A stretch of DNA of 7,941 bases from Solirubrobacteraceae bacterium (lineage in GTDB: Bacteria > Actinomycetota > Thermoleophilia > Solirubrobacterales > Solirubrobacteraceae), in contig JAEMSV010000144.1 in assembly GCA_016462625.1 (NCBI GenBank), forward strand, positions 1 through 7,941. The letters are read 5' to 3'. Below the pieces are notes generated by a model. That model was not told the DNA's origin. It searched no databases and saw only the letters and a program-made list of their open reading frames with translations. Shown here one piece after another: positions 1 through 7,691 of this stretch. Made by a program: the position numbers and the translations under genes. The stretch's first letter is position 1, and every line of letters begins with the position of its first letter.

Positions 1-212
1 GCATGGGTTCTCCGGGAGAGCCACAGGTCGGCGTACGCAGCGATGTGGGCGAGATCCCAGACGAGCGGGCTCATCAGCGGATCGTGCTGACGCTGCAGCC
101 GCGCATCGTCGATGTGCTCGACGAGCGCGAGCGTCCGCTGGCGGGTCTCCGCCAGGCGCTCGGCGAGCCGGGCGGCAAGGACAGTGCCGGTGGGCTCGGT
201 CGCGGAGGCCAC
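1..212 (-). CDS. egtB: Ergothioneine sulfoxide synthase EgtB-like, N-terminus (partial)
   Basis: Only the first 70 codons are present; the gene runs off the left edge. EgtB is a non-heme iron enzyme that uses O2 to join hercynine (trimethyl-histidine) to a thiol donor in ergothioneine synthesis. The visible part matches the DinB-like N-terminal domain: a helix with RTLALVEHI (residues 26-34), then [19 protein letters not shown] (42-60) and LWL (63-65). His56 in the DLAHI motif aligns with the first iron-binding histidine of EgtB. The start chosen is GTG at 212; the nearest upstream ATG is out of frame. There is no Shine-Dalgarno sequence, but a TAGGCT box lies 8 nt upstream, suggesting a leaderless mRNA. 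The gene is divergent from the MMPL transporter. The formylglycine-generating-like C-terminal domain lies outside the window, so a related sulfoxide synthase or DinB/SUMF enzyme is possible. Confidence 0.78.
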   Translation of the reverse strand, partial: MASATEPTGTVLAARLAERLAETRQRTLALVEHIDDARLQRQHDPLMSPLVWDLAHIAAYADLWLSRRTH

Positions 213-249
213 TGGCGGCGAGCCTAGCCCATGGCGAGGTGCGGTTACC
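213..249 (-). promoter_or_regulatory. Probable leaderless promoter of the egtB-like gene
   Basis: Reading the minus strand, TAGGCT (226-221) fits an actinobacterial -10 box (TANNNT). It ends 8 nt before the GTG at 212, so transcription would begin at or next to the start codon. The position 17 nt further upstream holds GGTAAC (249-244), a poor -35 match. No ribosome binding site is seen. Confidence 0.45.
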
Positions 250-303
250 CGCACCTGGTGACACCGGGTGACCGTATAGGAGCGGCTCCGCTGCGACACG
301 AGG
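243..303 (+). promoter_or_regulatory. Upstream region of the MMPL gene with GGTNAC repeats
   Basis: In the divergent egtB/MMPL gap, GGTNAC occurs three times on the plus strand: 243-248 (GGTTAC), 257-262 and 267-272 (GGTGAC), with starts 14 and 10 bp apart. The same stretch contains the small inverted repeat CACC-T-GGTG (252-260). A TATAGG element (275-280) is a possible -10 box, with no convincing -35. A GAGG motif (300-303) lies 8 nt before the ATG at 312 and is the likely ribosome binding site. The repeats could be operator half-sites for a regulator acting on one or both genes; this is inference. Confidence 0.35.
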
Positions 304-311
304 CTTCAGGC

Positions 312-2579
312 ATGTCATCCACGCGTCGTACCTCAACCCCTCAACGGCCCCGCGGCATCGCCGCCCGGGCCGGTCGCTGGAGCGCCCATCACAAGAAGAC
401 CGCGGTCTTCGGGTGGCTCGCATTCGTCATCGTCGCCTTCGTCGTCGGTGGCATGGTCGGGACCAAGAAGCTCGATGACGCCGACACGGGCGCCGGCGAG
501 TCCGGACGGGCCGAGAAGGCCCTCGACAAGGCATTTCCGAAGGAAACGGCGTCCGAGAGCATCCTCGTCCAGGCTCCAGACGGGAGCCTGTCCGCGCGAG
601 ATCCGGATGTTCGCGCGGCCGTCTCGAGCATCATGGAGACGGTCGAGAACCAGCCCGGCGTGAGCGAGGTCACCTCGCCCTACGAGCAGAAGGGCAGCAT
701 CTCCGCGGACGGCAAGTCGCTCCTGATCGACTACGAGATCGCCGACACGGAGGCGAAGCCGGCGGTCGACGAGATCGACGCCATCAACGCCCAGGTCGCC
801 AAGGCGGCCAAGGAGTATCCGACCCTGCGCGTCGAGCCGTTCGGCGACGCCACGGCCGAGAAGCAGATCGAAGGTCGCTTCGAGGACGACTTCCAGCGGG
901 CCGAGACGCTCTCGCTCCCCATCACGCTGATCATCCTGGTCTTCGCGTTCGGCGCTCTGGTGGCCGCGGGCCTCCCGCTGCTGCTGGCGCTGACGGCCGT
1001 GTTCGCCTCGCTGGGCCTCGTCGCCCTGCCGAGCCAGCTCCTGCCCGTCGACGACGCCATCAGCTCGGTGATCCTGCTGATCGGCATGGCCGTCGGCGTG
1101 GACTACTCCCTGTTCTACCTGCGGCGCGAGCGAGAAGAGCGCGCGAAGGGCCGCACCACCGAAGAGGCCATCGACATCGCGGCTGCGACGTCGGGCAAGG
1201 CCATCCTCGTCAGCGGCCTGACGGTCATCATCGCGATGTCCGGCATGTTCCTGACCGGGGACAAGACGTTCATGTCGTTCGGCGTCGGCACGATCATCGT
1301 GGTGGCCGCCGCCATGATCGGCTCGATCACCGTGGTGCCGGCGATGCTGGCGATGCTCGGGCCGAAGGTCGACAAGGGCCGCATCCCGTTCCTCGGCCGT
1401 CGCTCGGCGGGCGACAGCAAGGTGTGGGGCGCGATCCTCACGCCGGTGCTGAAGTTCCCGCTGGTGGCCGCGCTGCTGTCCGTCGCGCTCCTCGGCGCCA
1501 TGGCGCTCCCGGCGCTCGGCATGAAGACCGCCGACAGCGGCATCGACACACTGCCGCGCGATCTGCCCGTCATGCAGACGTACGACCACATCCAGGCGGC
1601 GTTCCCCGGGCAGCCGATCCCCGCGATCGTGGCGGTCGAGGCCGACGACGTCGGCGCGCCGAAGGTCGTCGCCGCGATCGACCGGATGGTCGACGAGGCC
1701 CAGGCGACGGGCCTGTTCGGCCAGTCGGTGAGCGTCGAGACGTCGGACAGCGGGCGCGTGGCGTCCGTGAGCATCGCCATGAAGGGCAACGGCAGTGACG
1801 AGAAGTCGGTCGACGGCCTGACCGCGCTGCGCGACGACATCATCCCCGCCACGCTCGGCGCGGCCGGGGTGGAGGCGTCGGTGACCGGCTACACGGCCGA
1901 GTCGGAGGACTGGAGTGCCCAGATGCGCGGGGCGGCTCCGCTGGTGTTCGGCTTCGTGCTGACCCTCGCGTTCCTCCTGCTCCTGGTCACGTTCCGCTCG
2001 GTGGTCATCCCGCTGACGGGCATCGCGATGAACCTGCTCAGCGTCGCCGCTGCGTACGGCGCGCTCGTGTGGGTCTTCCAGAAGGGGAACCTCGAAGGCC
2101 TGCTCGCCTTCGACGCCCCGGGTGCCGTCACCAGCTGGCTGCCGATCTTCCTGTTCGTGATCCTCTTCGGCCTGTCGATGGACTACCACGTGTTCATCCT
2201 CAGCCGGATCAAGGAGCTGCGGGATGGCGGCATGGCGACCGACGAGTCGATCTCGCGAGGGATCCGCTCCACGGCCGGCGTCGTCACGAGCGCCGCGGTG
2301 GTCATGGTCGCGGTGTTCGCGATCTTCGGATCGCTCTCGATGATCGAGATGAAGCAGATGGGCGTCGGCCTTGCGGTCGCCATCGCGCTCGACGCCACGA
2401 TCGTCCGCGGCGTCCTGCTCCCGTCGGTCATGAAGATGCTGGGGGAGGCCAACTGGTACCTGCCGAAGTGGCTGGAGTGGCTGCCGAACCTGGACCACGG
2501 GACCCCCGTGGTTATGGATCCCGAGCCGGAGCTCGTCCGCGAGCCCGCACCGGAGCTGGCTGAGCCGGCCCGCGCGTAG
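312..2579 (+). CDS. MMPL/RND-family transporter
   Basis: A 755-residue integral membrane protein of the MMPL branch of the RND superfamily, which moves lipids, drugs or other hydrophobic compounds using the proton gradient. It has the expected two-fold layout: TM1 (about 31-50), a soluble extracytoplasmic loop (51-198), TM2-6 (about 201-347), TM7 (about 383-404), a second loop (405-540) and TM8-12 (about 541-705). Each half carries the family's membrane-embedded aspartate motif: GVDYSLF with Asp264 and LSMDYHVF with Asp624. Length is typical of YdfJ-like members. The last 20 or so residues form a Pro/Glu-rich tail with repeated PEL motifs. The start at 312 is preferred over an in-frame ATG at 231 because a GAGG motif sits 8 nt upstream and the extra 27 residues look non-coding. 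The substrate cannot be told. No TetR or partner gene is visible. A strong hairpin follows the stop. Confidence 0.93.
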   Translation: MSSTRRTSTPQRPRGIAARAGRWSAHHKKTAVFGWLAFVIVAFVVGGMVGTKKLDDADTGAGESGRAEKALDKAFPKETASESILVQAPDGSLSARDPDVRAAVSSIMETVENQPGVSEVTSPYEQKGSISADGKSLLIDYEIADTEAKPAVDEIDAINAQVAKAAKEYPTLRVEPFGDATAEKQIEGRFEDDFQRAETLSLPITLIILVFAFGALVAAGLPLLLALTAVFASLGLVALPSQLLPVDDAISSVILLIGMAVGVDYSLFYLRREREERAKGRTTEEAIDIAAATSGKAILVSGLTVIIAMSGMFLTGDKTFMSFGVGTIIVVAAAMIGSITVVPAMLAMLGPKVDKGRIPFLGRRSAGDSKVWGAILTPVLKFPLVAALLSVALLGAMALPALGMKTADSGIDTLPRDLPVMQTYDHIQAAFPGQPIPAIVAVEADDVGAPKVVAAIDRMVDEAQATGLFGQSVSVETSDSGRVASVSIAMKGNGSDEKSVDGLTALRDDIIPATLGAAGVEASVTGYTAESEDWSAQMRGAAPLVFGFVLTLAFLLLLVTFRSVVIPLTGIAMNLLSVAAAYGALVWVFQKGNLEGLLAFDAPGAVTSWLPIFLFVILFGLSMDYHVFILSRIKELRDGGMATDESISRGIRSTAGVVTSAAVVMVAVFAIFGSLSMIEMKQMGVGLAVAIALDATIVRGVLLPSVMKMLGEANWYLPKWLEWLPNLDHGTPVVMDPEPELVREPAPELAEPARA

Positions 2580-2594
2580 CGGCCACGAGATCGC

Positions 2595-2629
2595 ACAGGC
2601 CTCAGGCTCTCGTCGAGCCTGAGGCCTGT
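2595..2629 (+). terminator. Perfect 15-bp hairpin after the MMPL gene
   Basis: Left arm ACAGGCCTCAGGCTC (2595-2609), loop TCGTC, and an exactly complementary right arm (2615-2629). It starts 15 nt after the MMPL stop. There is no U-run after the stem, only TCGGTCGTTCCG, as is common for terminators in high-GC actinobacteria. It insulates the transporter from the dehydrogenase gene that starts 35 nt later. Confidence 0.75.
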
Positions 2630-2651
2630 CGGTCGTTCCGGGGCGGCGCGA

Positions 2652-2664
2652 TAGCCTCCCGCCC
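2652..2664 (+). promoter_or_regulatory. Leaderless-type -10 box of the alcohol dehydrogenase operon
   Basis: TAGCCT (2652-2657) fits TANNNT and ends exactly 7 nt before the ATG at 2665. No purine-rich ribosome binding site is present between the two. No good -35 box is seen at 16-18 nt spacing; that position overlaps the end of the upstream terminator hairpin. Confidence 0.5.
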
Positions 2665-3771
2665 ATGAAGATCCGCGCTGCCGTCCTCGAGGAATTCGCC
2701 CAGCCACTGCAGGTCACGACGCTGGATCTGGCCGGGCCGAAGGCAGGTGAGGTCCTCGTCCGCTTGCATGCCTGCGGCGTCTGCCACACCGACATGTACA
2801 GCGCCTCGGGAGTCGATCCCTCGGGTTATGCACCCTGCGTCCTCGGCCATGAGGGCGCCGGTGTCGTCGAGGCGGTCGGCGAGGGGGTGACCTCCGTCGT
2901 GCCGGGCGACCATGTCGTCACGCTGTTCAGCCCGCAGTGCCGGGAGTGCGTCAACTGCCGCTCGGGGCGCACGAACATCTGCGTCGCGATCCGCGAGCCG
3001 CAGAACCAGGGCTATCTGCCCGACGGGACCGCCCGCCTCTCCCGCGACGGGGAGCCGATCCGGCACTTCATGGGCTGCTCGACCTTCGCCGAGGCCACCG
3101 TGGTCTCCGAGTACTCGCTCGCGAAGGTCTCCAAGGACGCCCCGCTGGCCACGGCGGCGCTCTTCGCATGCGGGCTCTCCACCGGCCTCGGCGCCGCGAT
3201 GTACCGCGCGCAGGTCTGGGAGGGCTCGACGGCCGTCGTCTTCGGCGCCGGGATGGTCGGTCTCGGCGCGGTCGCCGGTGCGCGGCTGCAGGGCGCCGAG
3301 CGGATCATCTGCGTCGATCTGAGCGACGAGCGCCTCGCACTGGCGCGCCATCACGGCGCGACGGACACCTGGACCGCGAGCGACGACATCGTCGACCGGG
3401 TCCTCGCGGAGACCGGCGGCTACGGCGCGGACTTCACCTTCGAGGCGACCGGCCTGGTCGGCGTCATGCGCCAGGCCGTGGAGTCGGCCCGGATGGGCTG
3501 GGGCGTCTGCTGCGTCACCGGCGTGGCGGGCAAGGGGGAGACGCTGGACATCGTCCCGCGGTTCCTCATCACCGGCCGGACGGTCATGGGCGCGTCGTTC
3601 GGCGGCGTGAAGGGCCGCGATCAGGTCCCCCAGCTGGTCGACCGCTACCTTGCGGGCGACATCGACGCGGACGCCTTCATCTCGCACCGCATCTCCCTCG
3701 ACGACATCAACAAGGGGTTCGATCTCATGCATCACCAGGACGGCATCCGCAGCGTGGTCGAGTTCTCATGA
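2665..3771 (+). CDS. Class III zinc alcohol dehydrogenase (thiol-dependent formaldehyde dehydrogenase / S-nitrosothiol reductase type)
   Basis: A 368-residue cytoplasmic medium-chain dehydrogenase. Class III enzymes oxidise the adduct of formaldehyde with a low-molecular-weight thiol, using NAD, and reduce S-nitrosothiols. Catalytic zinc ligands are Cys40 (GVCHTD), His62 (GHEGAG) and Cys169 (FACGLS). The structural zinc site is Cys92, Cys95, Cys98 and Cys106. The Rossmann motif GAGMVG is at 194-199, and Asp218 after the next strand predicts NAD rather than NADP. Class III signatures are present: HFMGCSTFAE, GWG, and TGR followed by FGGVKGR. Arg110 sits where class III enzymes carry Arg115, which binds the carboxylate of the glutathione adduct. 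The start is fixed by a TAGCCT box 7 nt upstream. The stop overlaps the next start (ATGA), so the two are translationally coupled. The Cys and Arg pattern argues against the mycofactocin-linked NDMA-dependent family. Which thiol this organism uses is unknown. Confidence 0.88.
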   Translation: MKIRAAVLEEFAQPLQVTTLDLAGPKAGEVLVRLHACGVCHTDMYSASGVDPSGYAPCVLGHEGAGVVEAVGEGVTSVVPGDHVVTLFSPQCRECVNCRSGRTNICVAIREPQNQGYLPDGTARLSRDGEPIRHFMGCSTFAEATVVSEYSLAKVSKDAPLATAALFACGLSTGLGAAMYRAQVWEGSTAVVFGAGMVGLGAVAGARLQGAERIICVDLSDERLALARHHGATDTWTASDDIVDRVLAETGGYGADFTFEATGLVGVMRQAVESARMGWGVCCVTGVAGKGETLDIVPRFLITGRTVMGASFGGVKGRDQVPQLVDRYLAGDIDADAFISHRISLDDINKGFDLMHHQDGIRSVVEFS

Positions 3772-4520
3772 GCCTCATCGTCGAACGCACCGAAGCCCCC
3801 GGCTGGACGTCGAACTCGTACCTCGTCGCCGACGGCGAGGGCGGCCACGCGGTCGTCATCGACGGCAACGGAGTCACGCAACCACTGATCGACCGGGCGA
3901 AGGAGCTCGGCGTCACCGTGGACGCGATCCTCGTCACCCACCAGCACGGCGATCACGTGCAGGGCATCGATGACTACCGCGCCGCCTTCGGCGCCCCGGT
4001 CATCACCCACGAGATCACGAGCGCCGCGGTCCCCGACCTGCGCGCCGAGAAGCTGGTGGCGGAGGGCGACACCTTCGCGTTCGGCGGCCTGGAGATCACG
4101 CCGCTGCTCAGCGAGGGGCACTGCGCCGGCCAGCTCGCGTTCGTCGTCAACGGCACCGACGTCTTCACCGCGGACACGCTCTTCAAGGGCACGGTCGGCG
4201 GCAACTTCGCGCCGGCGAACACGGGGTACGCCGACCAGAAGGACGCCGCGATGCGGCTCGCGCAGCTTCCGGCCGGCACGACGATCCACCCTGGCCACAC
4301 GCTGCCGACAACCGCCGGCGACGAGTGGGAGCAGAACCCCTTCATCCGGATCTGGCGGGGCCTCGACCCCGAGGGCGAGGACGAGGTCACCGTCTGGGAC
4401 CGTCCGGCGCAGCTCGTCCTCTGGGCGCCCGACTACGACGGGTCGAACAAGGCTTGGGTGCGTTTCGGCGACACCGGCGAGGACGGGATCACGGGTGGCT
4501 CGCAGGTGGTGCGGCCGTAG
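3768..4520 (+). CDS. MBL-fold metallo-hydrolase, glyoxalase II-like
   Basis: A 250-residue metallo-beta-lactamase-fold protein. The binuclear metal site is complete: THQHGDH gives His58, His60, Asp62 and His63, followed by His118 (GHCAG), Asp136 (FTADTLF) and His177 (PGHTLP). This order and the GH/AD/PGH motifs fit the glyoxalase II branch, which hydrolyses thioesters of small thiols. The ATG lies inside the dehydrogenase stop (ATGA), so the two proteins should be made together. Class III dehydrogenases next to such hydrolases are known in mycobacteria and corynebacteria. The natural guess is therefore hydrolysis of the S-formyl-thiol made by the dehydrogenase; this is inference. A C-terminal stretch of about 45 residues (roughly 205-250), rich in predicted beta structure, extends beyond the usual glyoxalase II-like core. 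Confidence 0.88.
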   Translation: MSLIVERTEAPGWTSNSYLVADGEGGHAVVIDGNGVTQPLIDRAKELGVTVDAILVTHQHGDHVQGIDDYRAAFGAPVITHEITSAAVPDLRAEKLVAEGDTFAFGGLEITPLLSEGHCAGQLAFVVNGTDVFTADTLFKGTVGGNFAPANTGYADQKDAAMRLAQLPAGTTIHPGHTLPTTAGDEWEQNPFIRIWRGLDPEGEDEVTVWDRPAQLVLWAPDYDGSNKAWVRFGDTGEDGITGGSQVVRP

Positions 4521-4537
4521 GGCCTGCCTTCTCGAAC

Positions 4538-4551
4538 GCACCGACAGGTGC
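4538..4551 (+). terminator. Small hairpin after the MBL gene
   Basis: GCACC, loop GACA, GGTGC (stem 4538-4542 with 4547-4551), 17 nt after the MBL stop and abutting the -35 box of the next gene, followed by TTGCGGTTGGTTG. A third copy, GCACC at 4570-4574, could pair alternatively with the GGTGC arm. It may be a weak terminator or an operator. A 5-bp stem is short, so chance is possible. Confidence 0.3.
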
Positions 4552-4587
4552 TTGCGGTTGGTTGCGCGTGCACCTACCGTCGGCGGC
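4552..4587 (+). promoter_or_regulatory. Leaderless promoter of the nitronate monooxygenase gene
   Basis: TTGCGG (-35, 4552-4557), a 17-nt spacer, TACCGT (-10, 4575-4580), then 7 nt to the ATG at 4588. It is the best-formed promoter in the window. With a start about 7 nt after the -10 box, the mRNA would have no 5' leader, consistent with the missing ribosome binding site. Confidence 0.6.
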
Positions 4588-5685
4588 ATGGTCCTCTCCA
4601 ACCACCGGCGCGACTGGCGGCGCACCCGCGTCACCGAGCTGCTCGGCACCGCGCATCCCGTCATCCAGGGCCCGTTCGGCAACGGGCTGTCCAGCATCCC
4701 GCTCGCGGCGGCCGTGACGCACGCAGGCGGGCTCGGCTCGTTCGGCGCGCAGCACCTGAGCCCGGCGGGACTGACCGCGCTCGTCGCCGAGCTGGACGTC
4801 GCCATCCAGGGGGCGGTCAACGTCAATCTGTGGGTCTCGACCCACGACGTCTCCGAGGCGGAGTTCACCGACGCGGACTGGAGCGCCGCGGTGGCGAAGC
4901 TCCTGCCGCTGTACCGCGAGGTCGGCATCGAGCCACCTGAGCGTCCGCGGCCCACCGCCCACGGCTTCGAGGAGCTCGCCGACGCGCTGATCGCCGCGCG
5001 GCCGCCCGTCTTCAGCTTCGTCTACGGCGTGCCGTCGCCGGAGATCCTCGAGCGCTGCCGGGCCGCGGACATCGTGACGGTCGGCACGGCGATCACGGTC
5101 GAGGAGGCCGTGGCTCTCGACGAGGCCGGGGTCGACGCGATCGTCGCCTCGGGCTTCGAGGCCGGCGGACACCGCGTGGCGTTCCTGCGGGAACCCGAGG
5201 ACTCGCTCGTCGGGACGATGGCGCTCGTGCCCGCGGTGGTGGAGGCGGTGCAGGCGCCGGTCATCGCGGCGGGCGGGATCGCGACGAGCCGCCAGCTCGC
5301 CGCCGCGTTGACGCTCGGGGCCGAGGCGGTGCAGATCGGCACTGCGTTTCTTGCCACCTCCCAGTCCGAAGTGGCCCCCGAGCACCGCGCAGCGCTGACC
5401 GAGGGAGCCCGCCGCACCCAGCTCACGCGCGTCTTCAGCGGGCGGCTGGCCCGTGGGCTCGCCGCGGAGGTCATGGACGACATCGAGACCGGCGACGAGC
5501 GGATCGCCCCGTACCCGTACCAGGGTGCGCTCATGCGCCCGATCGCAGACGCGGCGCGCCGTCAGGGGCGCCGCGACCTCGTCGCGTTCTGGGCCGGGCA
5601 GTCCGCCCCGCTCGTACAGCCCGGTCGGGACGCCACCGAGCTCGTGGGCGCGCTGGTCGACGGCGCCGACGCGTTGCTGGCGTAG
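4588..5685 (+). CDS. Nitronate monooxygenase (FMN-dependent, 2-nitropropane dioxygenase family)
   Basis: A 365-residue soluble TIM-barrel flavoprotein. The family oxidises alkyl nitronates such as propionate 3-nitronate through FMN and O2, giving a carbonyl compound plus nitrite or nitrate. Family signs in order: IQGPFGNGLS (26-35) at the first strand; ASGFEAGGHR with His195 at the catalytic histidine position; VIAAGGI (225-231) and QIGTAF (249-254), the FMN phosphate-binding loops; and a C-terminal FWAGQ motif typical of bacterial members. Length matches the family. The start at 4588 is supported by a -35/-10 pair whose -10 ends 7 nt upstream; there is no Shine-Dalgarno sequence. The gene has its own promoter, 67 nt after the MBL gene. 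The next operon begins 39 nt after its stop with no clear terminator, so read-through into the toxin-antitoxin pair is possible. The true substrate may differ, since many homologues are uncharacterised. Confidence 0.88.
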   Translation: MVLSNHRRDWRRTRVTELLGTAHPVIQGPFGNGLSSIPLAAAVTHAGGLGSFGAQHLSPAGLTALVAELDVAIQGAVNVNLWVSTHDVSEAEFTDADWSAAVAKLLPLYREVGIEPPERPRPTAHGFEELADALIAARPPVFSFVYGVPSPEILERCRAADIVTVGTAITVEEAVALDEAGVDAIVASGFEAGGHRVAFLREPEDSLVGTMALVPAVVEAVQAPVIAAGGIATSRQLAAALTLGAEAVQIGTAFLATSQSEVAPEHRAALTEGARRTQLTRVFSGRLARGLAAEVMDDIETGDERIAPYPYQGALMRPIADAARRQGRRDLVAFWAGQSAPLVQPGRDATELVGALVDGADALLA

Positions 5686-5699
5686 CGGGGCATCGGGTG

Positions 5700-5727
5700 C
5701 ATCCCATATTGGTACCGTTATGGGATG
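5700..5727 (+). promoter_or_regulatory. Palindromic operator/promoter of the toxin-antitoxin operon
   Basis: A 28-bp dyad centred between 5713 and 5714. The outer arms CATCCCATA (5700-5708) and TATGGGATG (5719-5727) are perfect complements, and the centre is the palindrome GGTACC (5711-5716). A -10-like TACCGT (5713-5718) lies within it, and the right arm contains the antitoxin ATG (5725-5727). The likely reading is an autoregulatory site bound by the ribbon-helix-helix antitoxin, alone or with the toxin, that blocks RNA polymerase. No clear -35 is seen. Confidence 0.7.
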
Positions 5728-5958
5728 AGCAAGCAGATCGCGGTCCGGCTCCCCGAGGATCTCGTGGCCTTCGTGGATGACCTCGTCACGTCAGGTGACG
5801 AGCCCAGCCGCGCGGCGGTCGTCACGCGCGCGCTCGAGCGCGAGCGGCGCCGCAAGGTCGCCGCGCGCGACGCTGCGATCCTCGCCGGAGGGCGCCAGGA
5901 CCGAGACCTGACGGACCTCGCCGAGCACCTCGCCGGCGCGCCGATCGACCTCGGGTGA
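5725..5958 (+). CDS. Ribbon-helix-helix antitoxin (MazE/CopG-like) of a type II TA module
   Basis: A 77-residue protein with the ribbon-helix-helix layout: a short strand KQIAVRLP (3-10) that would pair in a dimer and enter the DNA major groove, helix A (about 11-25), a turn, and helix B with SRAAVVTRALERERRR (28-43). The acidic, hydrophobic tail (about 58-77, with DLTDLAEHLAGAPIDL) is the expected toxin-binding segment. It should neutralise the adjacent MazF-family toxin and repress the operon. An earlier ATG at 5720 is out of frame and stops at once, so 5725 is the start. It lies 6 nt after a TACCGT box, inside the operator dyad, without a Shine-Dalgarno sequence. Its TGA overlaps the toxin ATG by one base. 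Family-level identification is firm; the exact antitoxin subfamily is not. Confidence 0.85.
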   Translation: MSKQIAVRLPEDLVAFVDDLVTSGDEPSRAAVVTRALERERRRKVAARDAAILAGGRQDRDLTDLAEHLAGAPIDLG

Positions 5959-6253
5959 TGAGGCCGATCCACGTGGCCCGGCTCGACAAGGCCCGGCCGG
6001 TCCTCGTCCTCACGCGCGAGCTCGTGCGCCCGCACCTGGCCACCGTGACGATCGCGCCGATCACCACGACGATCCGAGGGCTCTCCACGGAGGTGCCGGT
6101 GGGGACGCAGAACGGCCTCGACGGACCGTCCGTCGTCAGTTGCGACAACGTGACGACGATCCCGAAGGACCGCCTCGGCGAGCGGGTCGGGACCCTGCTC
6201 GACGGACAGGAGCAGGCGCTCAGCGACGCGATCCGCGCCGCGTTCGATCTCGA

Positions 6254-6257
<4 letters not shown>
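5958..6257 (+). CDS. MazF/PemK-family endoribonuclease toxin
   Basis: A 99-residue toxin of the MazF/PemK family, whose members cut RNA at short specific sequences and halt growth unless bound by the antitoxin. The fold markers are clear: MRPIHVARLDKARPVLVLTRE at the N-terminus, with Arg13 of the RPVLVL strand; IAPITTTIRG (32-41), with Thr36 at the second active-site position; and PSVVSCDNVTTIPKDRL in the C-terminal half. Arg13 and Thr36 align with the catalytic Arg and Thr of MazF, so the toxin looks intact. The start ATG at 5958 overlaps the antitoxin stop (TGATG) and no ribosome binding site is present, so translation probably depends on termination of the antitoxin. A GTG one codon earlier is an alternative. 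The stop overlaps the stop of the convergent HD-GYP gene within CTAG. The cleavage sequence cannot be predicted. Confidence 0.9.
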
Positions 6258-7675
<1,418 letters not shown>

Positions 7676-7691
7676 CTCCTCCTCATCGGCG

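Noticed and set aside
3..227. Plus-strand open frame of 74 codons at the left edge
   Set aside because: It lies over the EgtB-like minus-strand gene, whose protein has recognisable motifs; the plus frame shows none.
231..311. Alternative in-frame start of the MMPL gene at 231
   Set aside because: No ribosome binding site, and the segment would cover the divergent promoter region; 312 has a GAGG motif 8 nt upstream.
333..2795. Very long minus-strand open frame (820 codons) opposite the MMPL gene
   Set aside because: Arg/His/Asp-rich translation with no domain, produced by high third-position GC in the opposite strand. The plus frame is a clear transporter.
2937..3770. Plus-strand open frame overlapping the dehydrogenase in another frame and running into the MBL gene
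   Set aside because: Only the portion from 3768 is real; the upstream part is Arg/Gly-rich shadow over intact dehydrogenase motifs. It is not a fusion protein.
2665..3771. Mycofactocin-linked NDMA-dependent alcohol dehydrogenase
   Set aside because: The HFMGCSTF, GWG and FGGVKGR motifs, with Arg110 at the thiol-adduct position, match class III enzymes better than that family.
3970..4587. Upstream extension of the nitronate monooxygenase frame
   Set aside because: The extension is low-complexity Arg/Ser/Thr shadow of the MBL gene; a good promoter and family length place the start at 4588.
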